Below the pieces are notes generated by a model. The model was not told the DNA's origin. It did no database searches and saw only the letters and a list, made by a program, of their open reading frames with translations. A program made the position numbers and the translations under genes. From Panax quinquefolius (taxonomy: Eukaryota; Streptophyta; Magnoliopsida; Apiales; Araliaceae), in the NCBI GenBank assembly GCA_020205615.1, contig JAINUW010000345.1, positions 186,001 to 250,000 of the forward strand: a stretch of DNA of 64,000 bases, given 5' to 3'. Below, in pieces: positions 45,293 to 56,946 of the stretch (position 1 is the stretch's first letter; every line of letters begins with the position of its first letter).

Positions 45293-45792
45293 TGGCGCCC
45301 CAAAATTAGGTATACATCACCCGTCTTGAGTGCTTAAACTTACATAGATGCGAATTTAAATCTGACTTATTAACATAAGCGTAATAAGTGTATGCAATCG
45401 ACATAAAGCATGTGATTTAAATACAAATATAAATCTACTAGATATTATACAAACTCAAACAAAAGTCCTCATTCTAAGTTATTATCACACTTTATTTTAC
45501 TGAGAATAGTGAGGACTACTAATCTTATCTTGAGGACCATCCTTTCGTTTCCCAGGCTTCGTCCCGGCTATATTATCATTTCTGAAAACGATGAAAGAAA
45601 GGGTGAGCTCAACTAGCCCGATGAAATATTATGACTAAGATAATGCGAGAATAAATTATCAATAGTCTTGATAATATTAAGCGATAAAATACAATAAATG
45701 ACCGGTTTAAGCTGCGGTGGAATATCTGATCCATTAAAAGAGTGAGTAGAAAATAAAAATCTACTATCTTTTAGGGTTTAAAGGTTTTCATC
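45293..45792 (-). repeat. G 5' LTR, truncated
   Basis: Matches about 37822-38330 of the left LTR, then stops abruptly at about 45792. The missing 2.2 kb includes the promoter. The conserved hairpin is at 45604-45620. Confidence 0.88.
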
Positions 45793-46034
45793 AACATTAT
45801 TGAGTATTTATTATAACAGCTTAGTCTCATTATAGCGATATGTCTAAAAGTCACATTTAAATTTTGCATCACGAAGTGACTAAGATGGGTATTATAATCA
45901 CTATGAAAGAATATTAATATAATGAAGTTTTTATTTAATGTGCTTGTTGTGGTATGAGTGGTTGTTGTTGTTTGAGAATGATAACTTAGTAGTTAAATAG
46001 ATAATAATGAAGCTTTATTTATTTAATCGTAATT
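45793..46034 (+). other. E leader between G and gag
   Basis: Non-coding AT-rich E sequence after the broken end of G. I see no motif here beyond the approach to the gag start. Confidence 0.5.
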
Positions 46035-47165
46035 ATGCCGCTTGAAGAAGCAGCGTAACGTAACCAAGAGGTAGGAGTCTCATAATGAGAATCGGGGGGT
46101 CCAAATAACCTATGCAAGAGTTCGTTAATTTATTAGCTGCATTTAACCAAGTGGGGGTGGGATTTACGTAGCTCACAGGGTAGTAAGAACAACTACCTTT
46201 AAGGACTTTAAAAGTGTGGGTCCTCCACGAGTTCGAGGAATAGCGGACGGACGTTAGAAGCCCGAACGTGGGTTAGAGAGATTGAAAGGCGTTTGCGATA
46301 ACAAGCGTGGGTGGCGTATGAAGACTTCTTATGCGACTTGCATGATGAAGGGGAAGCCAACTACTGGTGGAAGGCTCACCACGGTGGGGCTAGAAAGAGA
46401 GGCATTACGTGGGAGCAGTTTAAGAAGGTCTTCTTGAAACCTATTTCCCTACTAGCATGCGGTGGGATGGAAATTAAGTTCCTAGAACTTAGCGAGGGGA
46501 TATAGCAGTTCCCGTATGTGCCAAGTTAAGCGAATTGTGAAATTTGCTCCACACCGGTGCATCTGAGAGGAGAGGAAGGCCTGTGAGAGTTTGGCGGGGT
46601 TTAAACCCCAGCTCTATAGTAGGATATCGATTTTTGAGTGCTTCCCTACGGGACCATTTTGGAGAAAGCGATAATAAATTTGAAGGTGGTGGTGAGGCAT
46701 TGTCTCGATTACCACTGAAGAGCGGAAGATTAAGAGCAAGTTAAAGGGAGGTAGTAAAATTTGAAAGTTGCAGTGAAGTGGCAACTTGCCAAAGAGAAAG
46801 AGTTTTAACCCTGGGAATACCGAGGTAAAGCAAGGAGATCCCAAACGAAGGACGGAAGCATGTAAGACATGCGGAAAGACTCACGTGGGAGTCTGTTTAA
46901 AGGGAAAGCGATCTGCTGCTACAATTGTGGGCAAGAGGGGCATTTGTCACCCAATTTGCCCTAACCTAAGAAGAACCGGGGGTGTTTTGTGCGTGGGCGA
47001 TGGAGCACATGGCAAGAAATTTCCCGAAGAAGGGATTAGAGGGGAGTAAGGGTTCTGGTAATGGTAAATTAGCCATTACTGGACCAGTACCATCAGTAGG
47101 TAGACCCTCAGCCCGTACATTTAATATGACTGTCCAAGATCACGATCGCATCAAGCGGATGTAAT
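46035..47165 (+). pseudogene. E gag, broken
   Basis: Probable start ATG at 46035 (MPL, then frameshifted basic residues). A FKDFKSVGPP-like block is at about 46200, followed by the core WWKAHHGGARKRGITWEQFKK at 46370-46430 and MEIKFLELSEG near 46470, then stops. The knuckle region at 46860-47040 has CKTCGKTHVGVC in one frame and CYNCGQEGHLSPN in another, so a frameshift divides the zinc-binding region. The overall order matches the gag of D. Confidence 0.88.
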
Positions 47166-47690
47166 GGCAGGTATCATTAGGTTAATAAGATAAATGCTTA
47201 TGTGCTATTTGACTCGAGTGCTACTTATTCTTTTATAGCATGTGAATTTGCTAAGCGATTAGGTTTAATCCCTGAGAAGTTACCAATACCTTTAGACGTT
47301 AAGGTAGCAAACGAAGAGATAATCCCCATTGAACATATTCATAAGGATTGTTGTGTAGAAATTAGAGGGAATAAGTTATCGGTAGATTTGGTACCGATAA
47401 GGTTAAAAGAATTCGATTTAATTCTTGGTATGGATTGGTTGGTTAACCATAAGGCGATAATATATTTCCATAGAAAAAGTGTAAACCTTCGGCTTTCTAA
47501 GAAAACCAAGGTGGTGTTTTTTGGTAGTAAATCACCGAGACGCTCTTGTTGTCTGTCGATGACACAAGCTAGGAAGATGTTGAGAAAAGGGTGTGTAGGT
47601 TATCGTATCGTGTTGTGGATACCCGAAAAGAGTGGGAACATCCTTGGACGGATACCTATAGTCTGAAGAGTTCGCGGATGTATTTAGGAG
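47166..47690 (+). pseudogene. E aspartic protease domain, catalytic motif altered
   Basis: The frame 47202-47666 reads LFDSSATYSFIACEFAKRLGL, then VDLVPIRLKEFDLILGMDWL, the retropepsin-like domain. The catalytic D-S/T-G is DSS, so the conserved Gly is lost. The tail (KMLRKGCVGY) leads to a frameshifted linker to RT. Confidence 0.88.
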
Positions 47691-48500
47691 GAATTCTGAG
47701 GTATTCCACCGGGACGGGGAGGTTGAGTTTGTAATTGATACATTCAAGGAGCGACACGGTTTCAAGGGCACCATATCGGATGGCGCTTGATTGAGATGAA
47801 GGAGTTAATGGTTGATTGCAAGAACTATTAGATAGAAAGTACATTCAACCGAGTGTGTCTTCTTGGGGAGCACCAGTGTTGTTTTTCAAGAAGAAGGATG
47901 GGTCGTTAAGACTTTGTATCGACTATCGAGAGTTGAACAAGTTGACGATTAAGAATAAATACCCGTTGCCCAGGATCGATGATCTATTTGATCAGTTGAA
48001 AGGGGCAAAGTATTTTTCTAAGATAGATTTGCGCATGGGGTATCATCAGTTAAAAGTGAGGAAGGAAGATGTACCTAAGACAGCGTTCAGAACTCGTTAT
48101 GGTCAATACGAGTTTCTAGTGATGTCGTTTGGGTTGACTAATGCGCCAGCCGCATTTATGGATATGATGAACAGAGTGTTCAAACAGTATTTGAACAAGT
48201 TCATCGTAGTGTTCATTGATGATATTCTAGTCTATTCTAAGATGTCAGAAGATCATGCAGAACATTGAATGATAGTGTTGGAAACACTAAGGAAGGAGAA
48301 GTTGAATGCGAAATTCACAAAGTGTGAATTTTGGCTTGAGAGAGTGCAGTTTCGAGGACATGTTATTGATAAGGATGGCATTTCCGTAGATCCGGCAAAA
48401 GTAGAAGCAGTTAATGAGTGGGAACAACCGAAAACGCCAACTGAGGTTCGGAGTTTTCTTGGGTTAGCGAGGATACTATAGAAGGTTCATTCCAGACTTT
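47691..48500 (+). pseudogene. E reverse transcriptase, broken by one stop and frameshifts
   Basis: The frame from 47816 begins mid-domain ([20 protein letters not shown]) and includes [17 protein letters not shown], the [11 protein letters not shown] motif, [17 protein letters not shown] and the intact [10 protein letters not shown] active site. An in-frame TGA at 48266-48268 interrupts it. The same frame continues at 48269 with the thumb/connection (LNAKFTKCEFWL, GHVIDKDGIS) until a frameshift near 48475. The N-terminal part before 47816 is in another frame with a stop. Confidence 0.92.
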
Positions 48501-49496
48501 TCTAAAATAGCTACTCAGTTGACAAATCTGACAAGAAAGTCAGTGAAGTATGTGTGGACTGAAAAATGTGAGAACGATTTTCAGGAGTTAAAAAAGAAAT
48601 TAAGTGAGGCACATGTATTGTCTTTAGCCGACGATACAGGGAACTTTGTAGTGTATAGCGATGCTTCGCATAAAGGACTGGGTTGCATGCTCATGCATCA
48701 TGGCAAAGTCATTGCGTATGCGTCACGTCAATTGAAGGATTATGAGAAGGTCTATCCTACTCACGATCTGGAATTGGCAGCGGTAGTTTTTGCCTTGAAG
48801 ATATGGAGGCATTATCTTTATGGTGAGAAGTGTGAGATATACACGGACCATAAAAGTCTGAAATATATCTTCACACAAAAGGAGTTGAACATGAGACAGA
48901 AAAGATGGTTAGAGCTGATAAAAGATTATGACTGTGATATTTTATATCATCCGAGAAAGGCAAATGTAGTAGCTGATACGCTAAGTAGGAAGGGTAGAGA
49001 GAAACTATCAATGTTAACAACTCAGAATGAGTTGATAACAGTGATGGAAAATATGGAATTAGAAGTTAAGATACCGGAGGAGGCGGTGGAAATGTTATTT
49101 TCCATGGAAACCCAACCGACCATAGTGGAGCAGGTTAGGGGAGTACAATTGAGTAACGAGGAATGCAAGCAGATGAAAAAGAGGGTAGAAGATGAAGAGA
49201 AGGCTATGTATAACCTCGATAAGGAGGGATTACTTCATTTTGAAGGAAGGATTTGGGTTCCAAATGATCCCGAATTAAAAGAGGAGATAATGATGGAGGA
49301 TCATAGTTTGAGGTACTCGATACATCCCGGTAGTACAAAAATGTATCAAGACCTTCGTCAGAACTTTTGGTGGCCGAACATGAAGAGGGAGATAGCAGAA
49401 TACGTTAGTAGGTGCTTAACTTATCAAAAAGTTAAGGCTGAACACCAACGACCTAGCGGGTTGTTGTTCCAGAGTGGAAATGGGAGCATATCATAA
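48501..49496 (+). pseudogene. E RNase H and integrase zinc finger
   Basis: A 325-codon open stretch. RNase H has [34 protein letters not shown] and [10 protein letters not shown], so the acidic residues are present. The end of the domain reads [15 protein letters not shown]. From about residue 255 the integrase HHCC finger follows ([14 protein letters not shown]...FWWPNMK...CLTYQ). The last Cys is Tyr, which should break zinc binding. A frameshift at about 49470 separates it from the integrase core. Confidence 0.92.
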
Positions 49497-50536
49497 TGGA
49501 CTTTGTGGTGGGACTTCCAACAAAAAGAAAAGGATATGATGCTATTTGGGTGATAGTGGATCGATTGACGAAATCGGATCATTTTCTACCAATAGGAGTT
49601 AGGTATAACCTAGATCAGTTAGCTAAGCTGTATGTTAAGGAAATTATTTCTAGGCATGGAGTACCTGTTTCGATTGTGTCAGATCGTGATCCACGATTCA
49701 CATCGAACTTTTGGTGGAGTTTGCAAGAGCAAATGGGAACGCAGTTAAGATTTAGTACGGCGTATCATCCTCAGACGGATGGTCAGAGTGAAAGAACAAT
49801 TCAAACGTTAGAAGATATATTAAGATCTTGCGTTATGGATTTCAAAGGGAGTTGGGACGAATATCTACCGTTGGTGGAATTTTCGTACAACAATAGTTTT
49901 CACGTTAGTATAGGCATGCAGCCTTACGAAGCGTTGTATGGAAGGAAGTGCCAAACTCCATTATGTTGGGATGAGGTGGGTGAACGTCAGATGTTGGGAC
50001 TTGAGATGGTACAGCAGACGGCGGACATGGTGAAGTTAATATGTACTCGATTAGTTGTTGCTCAAGATAGGCAGAAGAAGTATGCAGATCCTCACAGAGA
50101 AAAGAGAGAATTCGATGTAGGATCTTTTGTTTTTCTGAAAGTATCGCCTTGGAATGGGAAGATACGTTTTGGAAAGAAAGGGAAGTTAAGTCCAAGGTTT
50201 GTAGGACCTTTTGAGATTTTAAGAAGAGTAGGAGAGGTGGCTTATGAAGTAGCCTTACCTCCAGAAATGGAACACATTCATAATGTGTTTCATGTGTCAG
50301 TGTTGCGTCCTTATAAACCGGACTATAAACACGTAATAGAGTATGAATCTATTCAGATAGAGAAAGACTTGTCCTATGAGGAACTTCCAGTTCAAATTAT
50401 TGATAGGAAGGAACTGGTATTAAGAAATAAGGGCATACCTTCAGTGAAGGTGTTATGGAGAAACCACAATGCTGAAGAAGCAACGTGGGAGCTCGAGAGT
50501 AAAATGAAGGAAGATTTTCCTCATTTGTTTATGTAA
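49470..50536 (+). pseudogene. E integrase core and chromodomain (open, cut off from upstream pol)
   Basis: A 346-codon open frame from 49496, with readable sequence (PEWKWEH) just before. The DDE catalytic core is complete: VIVDRLTKSDHF (Asp), SDRDPRFTSNFW (Asp) and DGQSERTIQTLED (Glu). A C-terminal region (LSPRFVGPFEILRRVGEVAYE, HNVFHVSVLRPY) follows. The end has a chromodomain-like module, VKVLWRNHNAEEATWE, and PHLFM, as in Tekay-type chromoviruses. This is the best preserved segment of the window but depends on upstream pol for expression. Confidence 0.93.
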
Positions 50537-50570
50537 TTATAAGCTAAGATTTCGGGGCGAGAATCCTTAT

Positions 50571-50580
50571 AAGGGGAGAA
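50571..50580 (+). promoter_or_regulatory. Polypurine tract of E
   Basis: AAGGGGAGAA directly precedes the right LTR. Confidence 0.88.
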
Positions 50581-51341
50581 TGTATGTAGCATGAGGAGAA
50601 AATTGAATTTTTATGACAATTAAATTTTTATTTGATTATGTGAATTAAATGAATTTAATTGAGTTATTATTATGTGAGTAAGCTATGTGAAGGTGGATTC
50701 TATGACCTAGAATGTGCTTATATGGTTAGTAATCAGCTACGTGCTAGAATTAATTATTTGGAATTTCCAAGGCGAAAATATTTGTTTTCGAGAAATTTTA
50801 AGTAAAAACACTATTCATTCATTTACATTCGGGGAATTATTTTGAAATTTCGAGAAGCAGCGTAATGTTAGAATATCGAGATAAGATGGAATATCTGATA
50901 ATATTTCATTTATGGCAAACGCAGTTTTTTGCCTACGGACTTAAAACCTAAGGGTTGAGTATATTGATTTCTAAGAAGGAAATAATATGCGTAGAAGGAA
51001 TTGCGTTAGGGTTAATGCGAATGTTATACATTTATGGTGATATTTAGTACCTATGTATAATACGATGAGTAAATACGAAGTACACTACGATTATTGTACG
51101 AGTAGTATACGGAGAGAATACATGAATTGTAAGTATAAAATACGATTCGTATTATAGAATTAAGTTAAGTCTTAATATTAATTCATTTGGGTTGGATTAT
51201 TATTAGTCCAATCAATTAAATGACCAAGCCCAAGGAGATTAGTGGGTTAAGCCCAAGTCAAGGCCCAATACTAAATTAGTTAAGCCCAATTCATTAAAAC
51301 CGAACTGTGGATCGAACCGGTGGGTCACCGAATGGGTAGAA

Positions 51342-51388
51342 CCCATGGGGCAACCCATGGGATGACTCATGTCATGAGTGGGCCGGCC
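51342..51388. promoter_or_regulatory. Cluster of small palindromes in E U3
   Basis: CCCATGGG at 51342-51349 and 51354-51361, TGACTCA with inverted ACTCATG/CATGAGT arms at 51363-51379, and GGCCGGCC at 51381-51388. They lie 120-165 bp upstream of the TATA box. TGACTCA resembles a GCN4-type bZIP site. Confidence 0.6.
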
Positions 51389-51416
51389 ACTTGGTGTGCA
51401 AGCCAAGTTTGAGGCT

Positions 51417-51445
51417 TGGTCACCAAGTATTTTACTTGGTGACCA
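51417..51445. promoter_or_regulatory. 13 bp perfect inverted repeat upstream of E TATA
   Basis: TGGTCACCAAGTA and TACTTGGTGACCA are separated by TTT, about 60 bp upstream of the TATA box. Confidence 0.7.
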
Positions 51446-51505
51446 CATATGAATAGTAAGGAGGTTGGGTGTGTTAAGTCTATTATGCCCTCCATTCTAG
51501 TTTCC

Positions 51506-51514
51506 TATAAATAG
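51506..51514 (+). promoter_or_regulatory. TATA box of E 3' LTR
   Basis: TATAAATAG, followed by a GAGAGAGAAAGAGA tract about 50 bp downstream. It is absent from the deleted 5' LTR. Confidence 0.75.
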
Positions 51515-53578
51515 AAAGCTAGGTTGATTCATTTGGGAGTTTTACAAATTTCCAACTTAGATTATTGAGAGAGAAAGAGATCTAGACTTTCAAAATATAC
51601 ACTTTGGAAGCTTGATCTTAGAGTTTTTCCAAGAAAGAACACCAAGAGTTCTTAAGGTATAATCCTTACCTTTCATCTCCATCTCTTTTGGATTTTCCTT
51701 TATCTTAGAGAAACATAAAATGGGTGGTATATGTCTTGTATGAAGTATTAAAGATGACTTACCATAGATTCAATCTCTATAAGTCATGAGATCGTAGGAA
51801 TCATAGGGTTCGTTATAGTTTCAAACCATGAAAATATTGTTTGTTGAGATCGATTGTTTATAAACGATTAAACTCCATCAATACGTTAATATATGCATCT
51901 TGCTTGGTTAAGATGTAGATATGAAATCCATGGAGTGATTTGGCTTAGAAAACACTAGTAACGAAGTTATGGCGAATTTTACGTAATTAGACGTTAAACG
52001 TCAAAAATGTTGAAATTCCGGATTGGAAGTCGAAAGTTGAAGTGAGACTTGAAAACGTTGTTTTTCAATGTCAACACGTGAGATAGGGTAATTAAGAGTT
52101 GTGGGTTCGAGAATCGTCGGATTCTGACTTAAAACGAAGAAAACGAGCATTGAACGCTCATTAATGTTTACGAACGTCTAGAAAATGAACTCAATAGTGA
52201 ATTTTGAGTTATCGAATTTGAAAGTGCCGAATTCTTATATGAACGCGTAGAATATGTTATTTATGATGTGTAGGCTTTTGAACGGACCAAATTGGGCTTA
52301 TAACGAAGAAGTTATGGCCCCGGGAATTTCACAAAATTTTTAAAAAATTGTTGAAATCTGCAACTAAGATGCATGGTATTGGCTGAACATAATGTAAAAT
52401 GCCATGACAATCACGCAAGATACGATGTTCTTAACTCTTGCTAAATGGCACTTATGCATGCCTATTGGTAGTACTAAGTCTCCGCAGCACGAGACCGCAG
52501 AGTTAGCTATCGTTAGCTCTAATTGGCTAGGGCGCAACCTTGAGTTCAAGGTTCTTGATAGTGACTTAGGTTTTGAACTTTAATTGTTCATGGACCTATA
52601 GGGGTGATGTTTGTACACTTCATAAGTGTATTAAAGTTATTCCTATGCTACCTACTAAGGTATATGGTATTGAATTTAGGAGTTGAATGCATGTGAGTAG
52701 GTTATGAATGATGAACGAAGTTGGTACTTTATAACCAATGTTCGAGTCCGGTTAATAACGTCAGTTGAGTAACGAGCCGGGACGAAGGGTAATGAGTCAA
52801 GTTGACTTTATTATTAATATTAAGTTAACTAAGACATAAAAGAGAAAGAAGTTGGTAAAACAATGTGAACATTTGTTTGTTAGCTAATTACGATTGTGCT
52901 TTATGTGAATATATCATATAGATTACGTAAAGGATGTGGTCGGTCGATTAAGTTATTTGAAGACTATTTGAAAGGCAAGTTTTCATAACGCTTGTCTAAC
53001 TTCCAAGTTAGCCAAGTTTCATGTGATTTGTTGGCTGAATTGCATGATTGGTTTTAAAGAAAAAGGTCGATGCGATTTTAACTTCATTTAGACTATTCGT
53101 AAGATATAGATTGATTATGATTCATATCTTTCTATATAGAAATGTTACGCTATCCTATGCTAAGTAATTGGTGCAGACGTGAAGTTAAGGTTTGTCTATG
53201 AACAAACAAAAGTATTTTTCATCGATTCTTCGATGGGCACGCGAGTTTGCCAAAAATATTAAACTTAAATACGTTTAATGAATGAGTGTTGATCAACATA
53301 GAGTACTATAGACTTATCACCTAGAAGTGCTCGTAAGTAATGCGGATGAACGGCCTTAGTGTTGTGGACTCCTTTTCAAGTATGAAAATTGAAGATTCTT
53401 GTTCATGGTCTATCTAATTTGGTTCGTAATTCCTAATCTATTCTATACTTTGGGAATTGATGTTATGAACTGTTAAAGTATTATCATTTCATAATACTTC
53501 ATAGCTATTGTTCAGTTATGTAGGAATTGTTATATAATTCACGAATGTGGTATTACTGTTATCCTTTATTAAACTTGT

Positions 53579-53594
53579 TGAGCTGCCATGCTCA
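53579..53594 (+). ncRNA. Conserved UGRGC/GCUCA hairpin, E 3' LTR
   Basis: Identical to the 5' LTR copy at 36444-36459. Confidence 0.58.
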
Positions 53595-53902
53595 CTTCTT
53601 GCGTGAATTATCTAACTGCAGTTAAGGATGAACGTCCTGAGAATGCTAAGAGAGATAAGGGCAAAGCTAAGATGGATGCTTAGTCATTGTGTAATAGATT
53701 AGTAAGTTTTTATGTATTATATATTATGAACAACGAACGATGTAACTGGTTTATGAACCTGGGAAGGATTATACTTTGATTGTAATACGAAGATAGTAAT
53801 TACCTTCATTTTGTTGTATTTCAATGGAATGATTGTATGGATGTTAGTATAGTGGAGCACCATATGTCGGGTTGGAAGATACCCAAATTTGGGGGCGTCA
53901 CA

Positions 53903-53907
53903 GGTTA
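53903..53907. repeat. Target-site duplication of E, right (GGTTA)
   Basis: GGTTA follows the LTR end CACA and matches 35182-35186. Confidence 0.92.
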
Positions 53908-55671
53908 CCCATAAAGCAAAAGTCGTGATCGTCTAGCCTACTTTGACCAGTCCCTGCAATCAACTCATTTAATGATTAGGAGATTTTAAGGCATAAACAT
54001 TTAGTCTATATACCAACCTTCAACATGAATACAACAACAATAACAAACAAACAAACAACAGAAAGATCTGGGCCCATGAACTTGTTGTCAGAGCTTTCTG
54101 GGCAAGTTCATGGCTGCCCAAATTTCATATGGTCATGGCCGGTCAACGTGGTTTGACCACGAATATCTTACAATTTGTACATGATCTGGACTTGATTCAA
54201 GTTCCAGATCAAAGTCCTTATAGCAAACTACAAGTCTAAAACATAAAAAACACAAAATTATTAACATAGAAGAATCTACAGCCTCTGACTTTTGCTTGCC
54301 AGACAAAAATTTAGGGTTCATGGCAACTTTGAAAAACTTTAATTTCAAGGTAATTTGATGCTATAGATCTATGATATAACATCATAGATCATCATATAAC
54401 ATCCTCTAGCATGCATCTAAACACTTAAACACAAAATTTATCCTAACATGTAAGATCAAATAAGGTTAGGGTTTTATACCTCTCTTGAAGATGCTTTGAT
54501 CTTGCTCTATACAACTGATCTTGGTGTTCTAGAGGGTTGTTTAGGGACTGAATTACTTAGAGAATTAGTGGCTTGGAGAGAGAGAAGAGATGGTTGAGTG
54601 TTTGGGTAAGAATGAGACTACGTTTTGATTTTTCTCTCTCTTTAATCTCCTATAATTTGATTCATGAACCTAATCTTGTAAGGTGTCAAATGAGATGAGA
54701 TTTGGCTGAGATTTTAGGCACATGGGAGATCGTAGCATGGTGAGTCACAAGATTGCCACCACATTTCCTTAAAACATAAGTAAAGGGTATTTTTGGTCTT
54801 TTGGCTAGCAATTTTAATGGCAAAGTTGTAACTTGTCAAACCCTTTGGGTTTGACCCTTAGGTTTTAACCCTTAGGGTTTAACCCTAAGGTTTGGCACAA
54901 AGAATTTGTAGGATTTCTAATTTGGCTTTAAAATAAAAATTTTAGTTTCTAAAAATACAAATTAAGGTTTCTTAATTAATTTAGGTTTTCTAATTACATA
55001 GACTTGAAAATTAGTTTAAGAATTTACTACTTATAATTAAGCTTGCTAATTTAGCAATTAGGGCTCCAATTTGATACTTAGGGTTACTAAATAAAAAATA
55101 GGGTTTTAATTTTAGAAATTAGGGTTTCTAAATATTAATTAGGTTTTACCTAATTAACATTAAATCTTTATAATACATATTATACATAACACAATGGCTT
55201 AAAAAATTTTAAAGTCTCATCTGACTTCCAAACTAGGGTTTATCAGTGATACTAGGATTTTGTCAGGTTACAATAAAACTGCTCCACAGATTGACCTTAC
55301 CCACATAACATACCTATTTATAGCATTGAAATATAATTAATATTATATTATTATTCTCATTCATTGCTCAAAATCCAAAATTAAGGGTTGGATTCCATAT
55401 CTGATTTATCTTGCATATATTCCATTATTAATTAAGTTAAATAATTAACTTAATTACTCTAAAATAAATTCATATAATAAAAAAGTTATTATAATAATTT
55501 ATAATCATTTCATATATTATTTAAATAATATATAATCATATTTTTATGGAAAATAAATAAGAAAAATATTTTGACAACAAAATTAATTTATTATAAACAC
55601 AATTTATAATGATCAATAATTCTTAAAAAAATTATTTACAATAATTAATGTAATAAATAAATTTTATTTAT

Positions 55672-55733
<62 letters not shown>

Positions 55734-55820
55734 TTACCTGACACACATTTCCACCTTTATAAAAAAAAATTATACGCAAAATTTCTTATTTATTTATATA
55801 GAAAATATCGAGTTATTACA
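53908..55820 (-). repeat. D 5' LTR, second part (right of E)
   Basis: Continues the D LTR. It shares with B the region with TCAGACAAA, GGGTTTATACC-like and AGATGCTTTGATCTTG-type blocks and the telobox-like motifs (54820-55260). It ends TTATTACA at 55820, giving TGTAATAACTCG as the LTR start in element sense. It contains AT-rich sequence and a microsatellite at 55671-55733. The short ORF at 54133-54348 has no known domain. Confidence 0.8.
55671..55733. repeat. (CA)n/(TA)n compound microsatellite
   Basis: CA repeats, a short AT run, then AC repeats. Confidence 0.95.
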
Positions 55821-56946
55821 GAATACAATAGACAATAAGTTTTAAATCAACAACTGCAGCGAAAATAACAATACATAAGAAGAGTCAAGTAGAGCATGAT
55901 ATCTACTATCTTCTATGATTTAAAAGTCCATCATCAATATTTTATCCCTATAACACCAATCAATAATTATTTCCAATCAACGAATTATCTATGCACTATG
56001 GGCCAAAGATAATCGTTTGTATCACCAGTGGTCATGATCATGCTAAACACATGTCCATCTATACACTACGGGAAAAAGAGGACTTTCACCAAAAACCTTT
56101 ATCTGTAACATTAAGGGTCATGATTATACTAATACACAATTTCTAGTCATAATCATACCAATCAACAACCCATCTTTGCACTATGGGCCAAAGATGACTT
56201 TCAGCACAATATAAGCATGAGGATGATGACAATGATATAAAGAATCAATTAAGTGAGATCAAGGATAAATATTAGAGAATTATAATTTAATTTATCCAAA
56301 GTTCAAGAATGTCCAAATTGTCAATATGATAACTAATTGTGGAATAAAATTCAAAAATGATATTTAAGAAGATAATTTTGACAAAGAAAAGAAACTAAAT
56401 TTCGTCCTGAATAATACTTATGAATAGTATTGTATGAATAATACCATATGAATAGTACCCGTGAATAGTACCATATGAATAGTACTCTGGATGAATAGTA
56501 CCCCGACATGAAAAGATTAAAATTTAATAAGAAAGTTTAGACCAATATGCCAATTAAATGAGATTAGATAAAACACTAACTGTTAAGGATATTCTGCTAA
56601 TTTTAAGGATTTTCACCATTTAATAATAAAGTTATGGAAACAAATAATAAATTTGTACTATAAATGGAGAAGAAAACAATATCACTTGACGAGTACAAAA
56701 GAAATGATATCCCATACGAGTATGAAAGAATATACGAAACTGTAAATGGATTTTCACCGTAAATGCAGAATCCGTAAATGAGATGAGATCATTTCCATAA
56801 TTTAAAAAAGAATGAATACGAAGGGTTATTCACCAGGAATGCGATAATCCACATAGACAGGTTATTCCCACAGATCAATAAGGAATGAAATGACAACCCT
56901 TATGTGTAAGAAAAAAAAACATCCTTTACCTTAGTAACAAAGTAGT
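55821..56946 (-). repeat. I: LTR fragment of the F1/G/H family
   Basis: Starts GAATACAATAGACAA, matching the reverse complement of H near 61030-61055. It contains CATCTTTG...CAAAGATG hairpins (56172 and a variant near 55990), the phrase ATGAGGATGATGACAATG shared with G, and a GAATAGTACCATAT array at about 56405-56500. It ends near the position of the promoter region, where J begins. D appears to be inserted into it. Confidence 0.75.

Larger units (their letters stand above)
37822..45792 (-). mobile_element. Element G: decayed chromovirus nested in E
   Basis: A minus-strand Ty3/gypsy element inside the leader of E. 3' LTR 37822-40488, interior 40489-45292, and a 5' LTR of which only about 500 bp (45293-45792) remains before E sequence resumes. 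The order gag, protease, RT, RNase H, integrase, chromodomain on the minus strand, with a VKVLWRNH module near 40600, places it with chromoviruses. All domains contain stops and frameshifts. The flank TTGAC precedes the left LTR; its partner was lost with the truncated right LTR. Confidence 0.9.
35187..53902 (+). mobile_element. Element E: Tekay-type chromovirus, interrupted by G
   Basis: LTRs at 35187-36767 and 50581-53902, flanked by GGTTA, with a PBS after the left LTR and a purine tract before the right one. The interior order is extra ORF remnant, [element G], gag, protease, RT, RNase H, integrase, chromodomain, which is the Ty3/gypsy chromovirus order. The C-terminal module (VKVLWRNH..EEATWE) points to the Tekay/Del lineage. 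Pol is nearly complete but carries several frameshifts and stops. The left LTR has an internal deletion of about 1.75 kb that includes the promoter. Without G the element would be about 10.7 kb. Confidence 0.93.
50581..53902 (+). repeat. E 3' LTR (complete)
   Basis: About 3.3 kb, TGTATGTAGC or TGTAGC at 50581/50585 to GGGGGCGTCACA. Compared with the left LTR it retains a 1.75 kb middle (about 51336-53068) with U3 palindromes, a TATA box at 51506-51514, a GA-rich downstream tract and R-U5. The conserved hairpin is at 53579-53594. Divergence from the left LTR looks like several percent by eye. Confidence 0.92.

Noticed and set aside
49496..50536. Functional integrase gene
   Set aside because: The core is open and catalytic residues are present, but it is separated by a frameshift from the rest of pol, the zinc finger has lost a Cys, and the element's 5' promoter is deleted.
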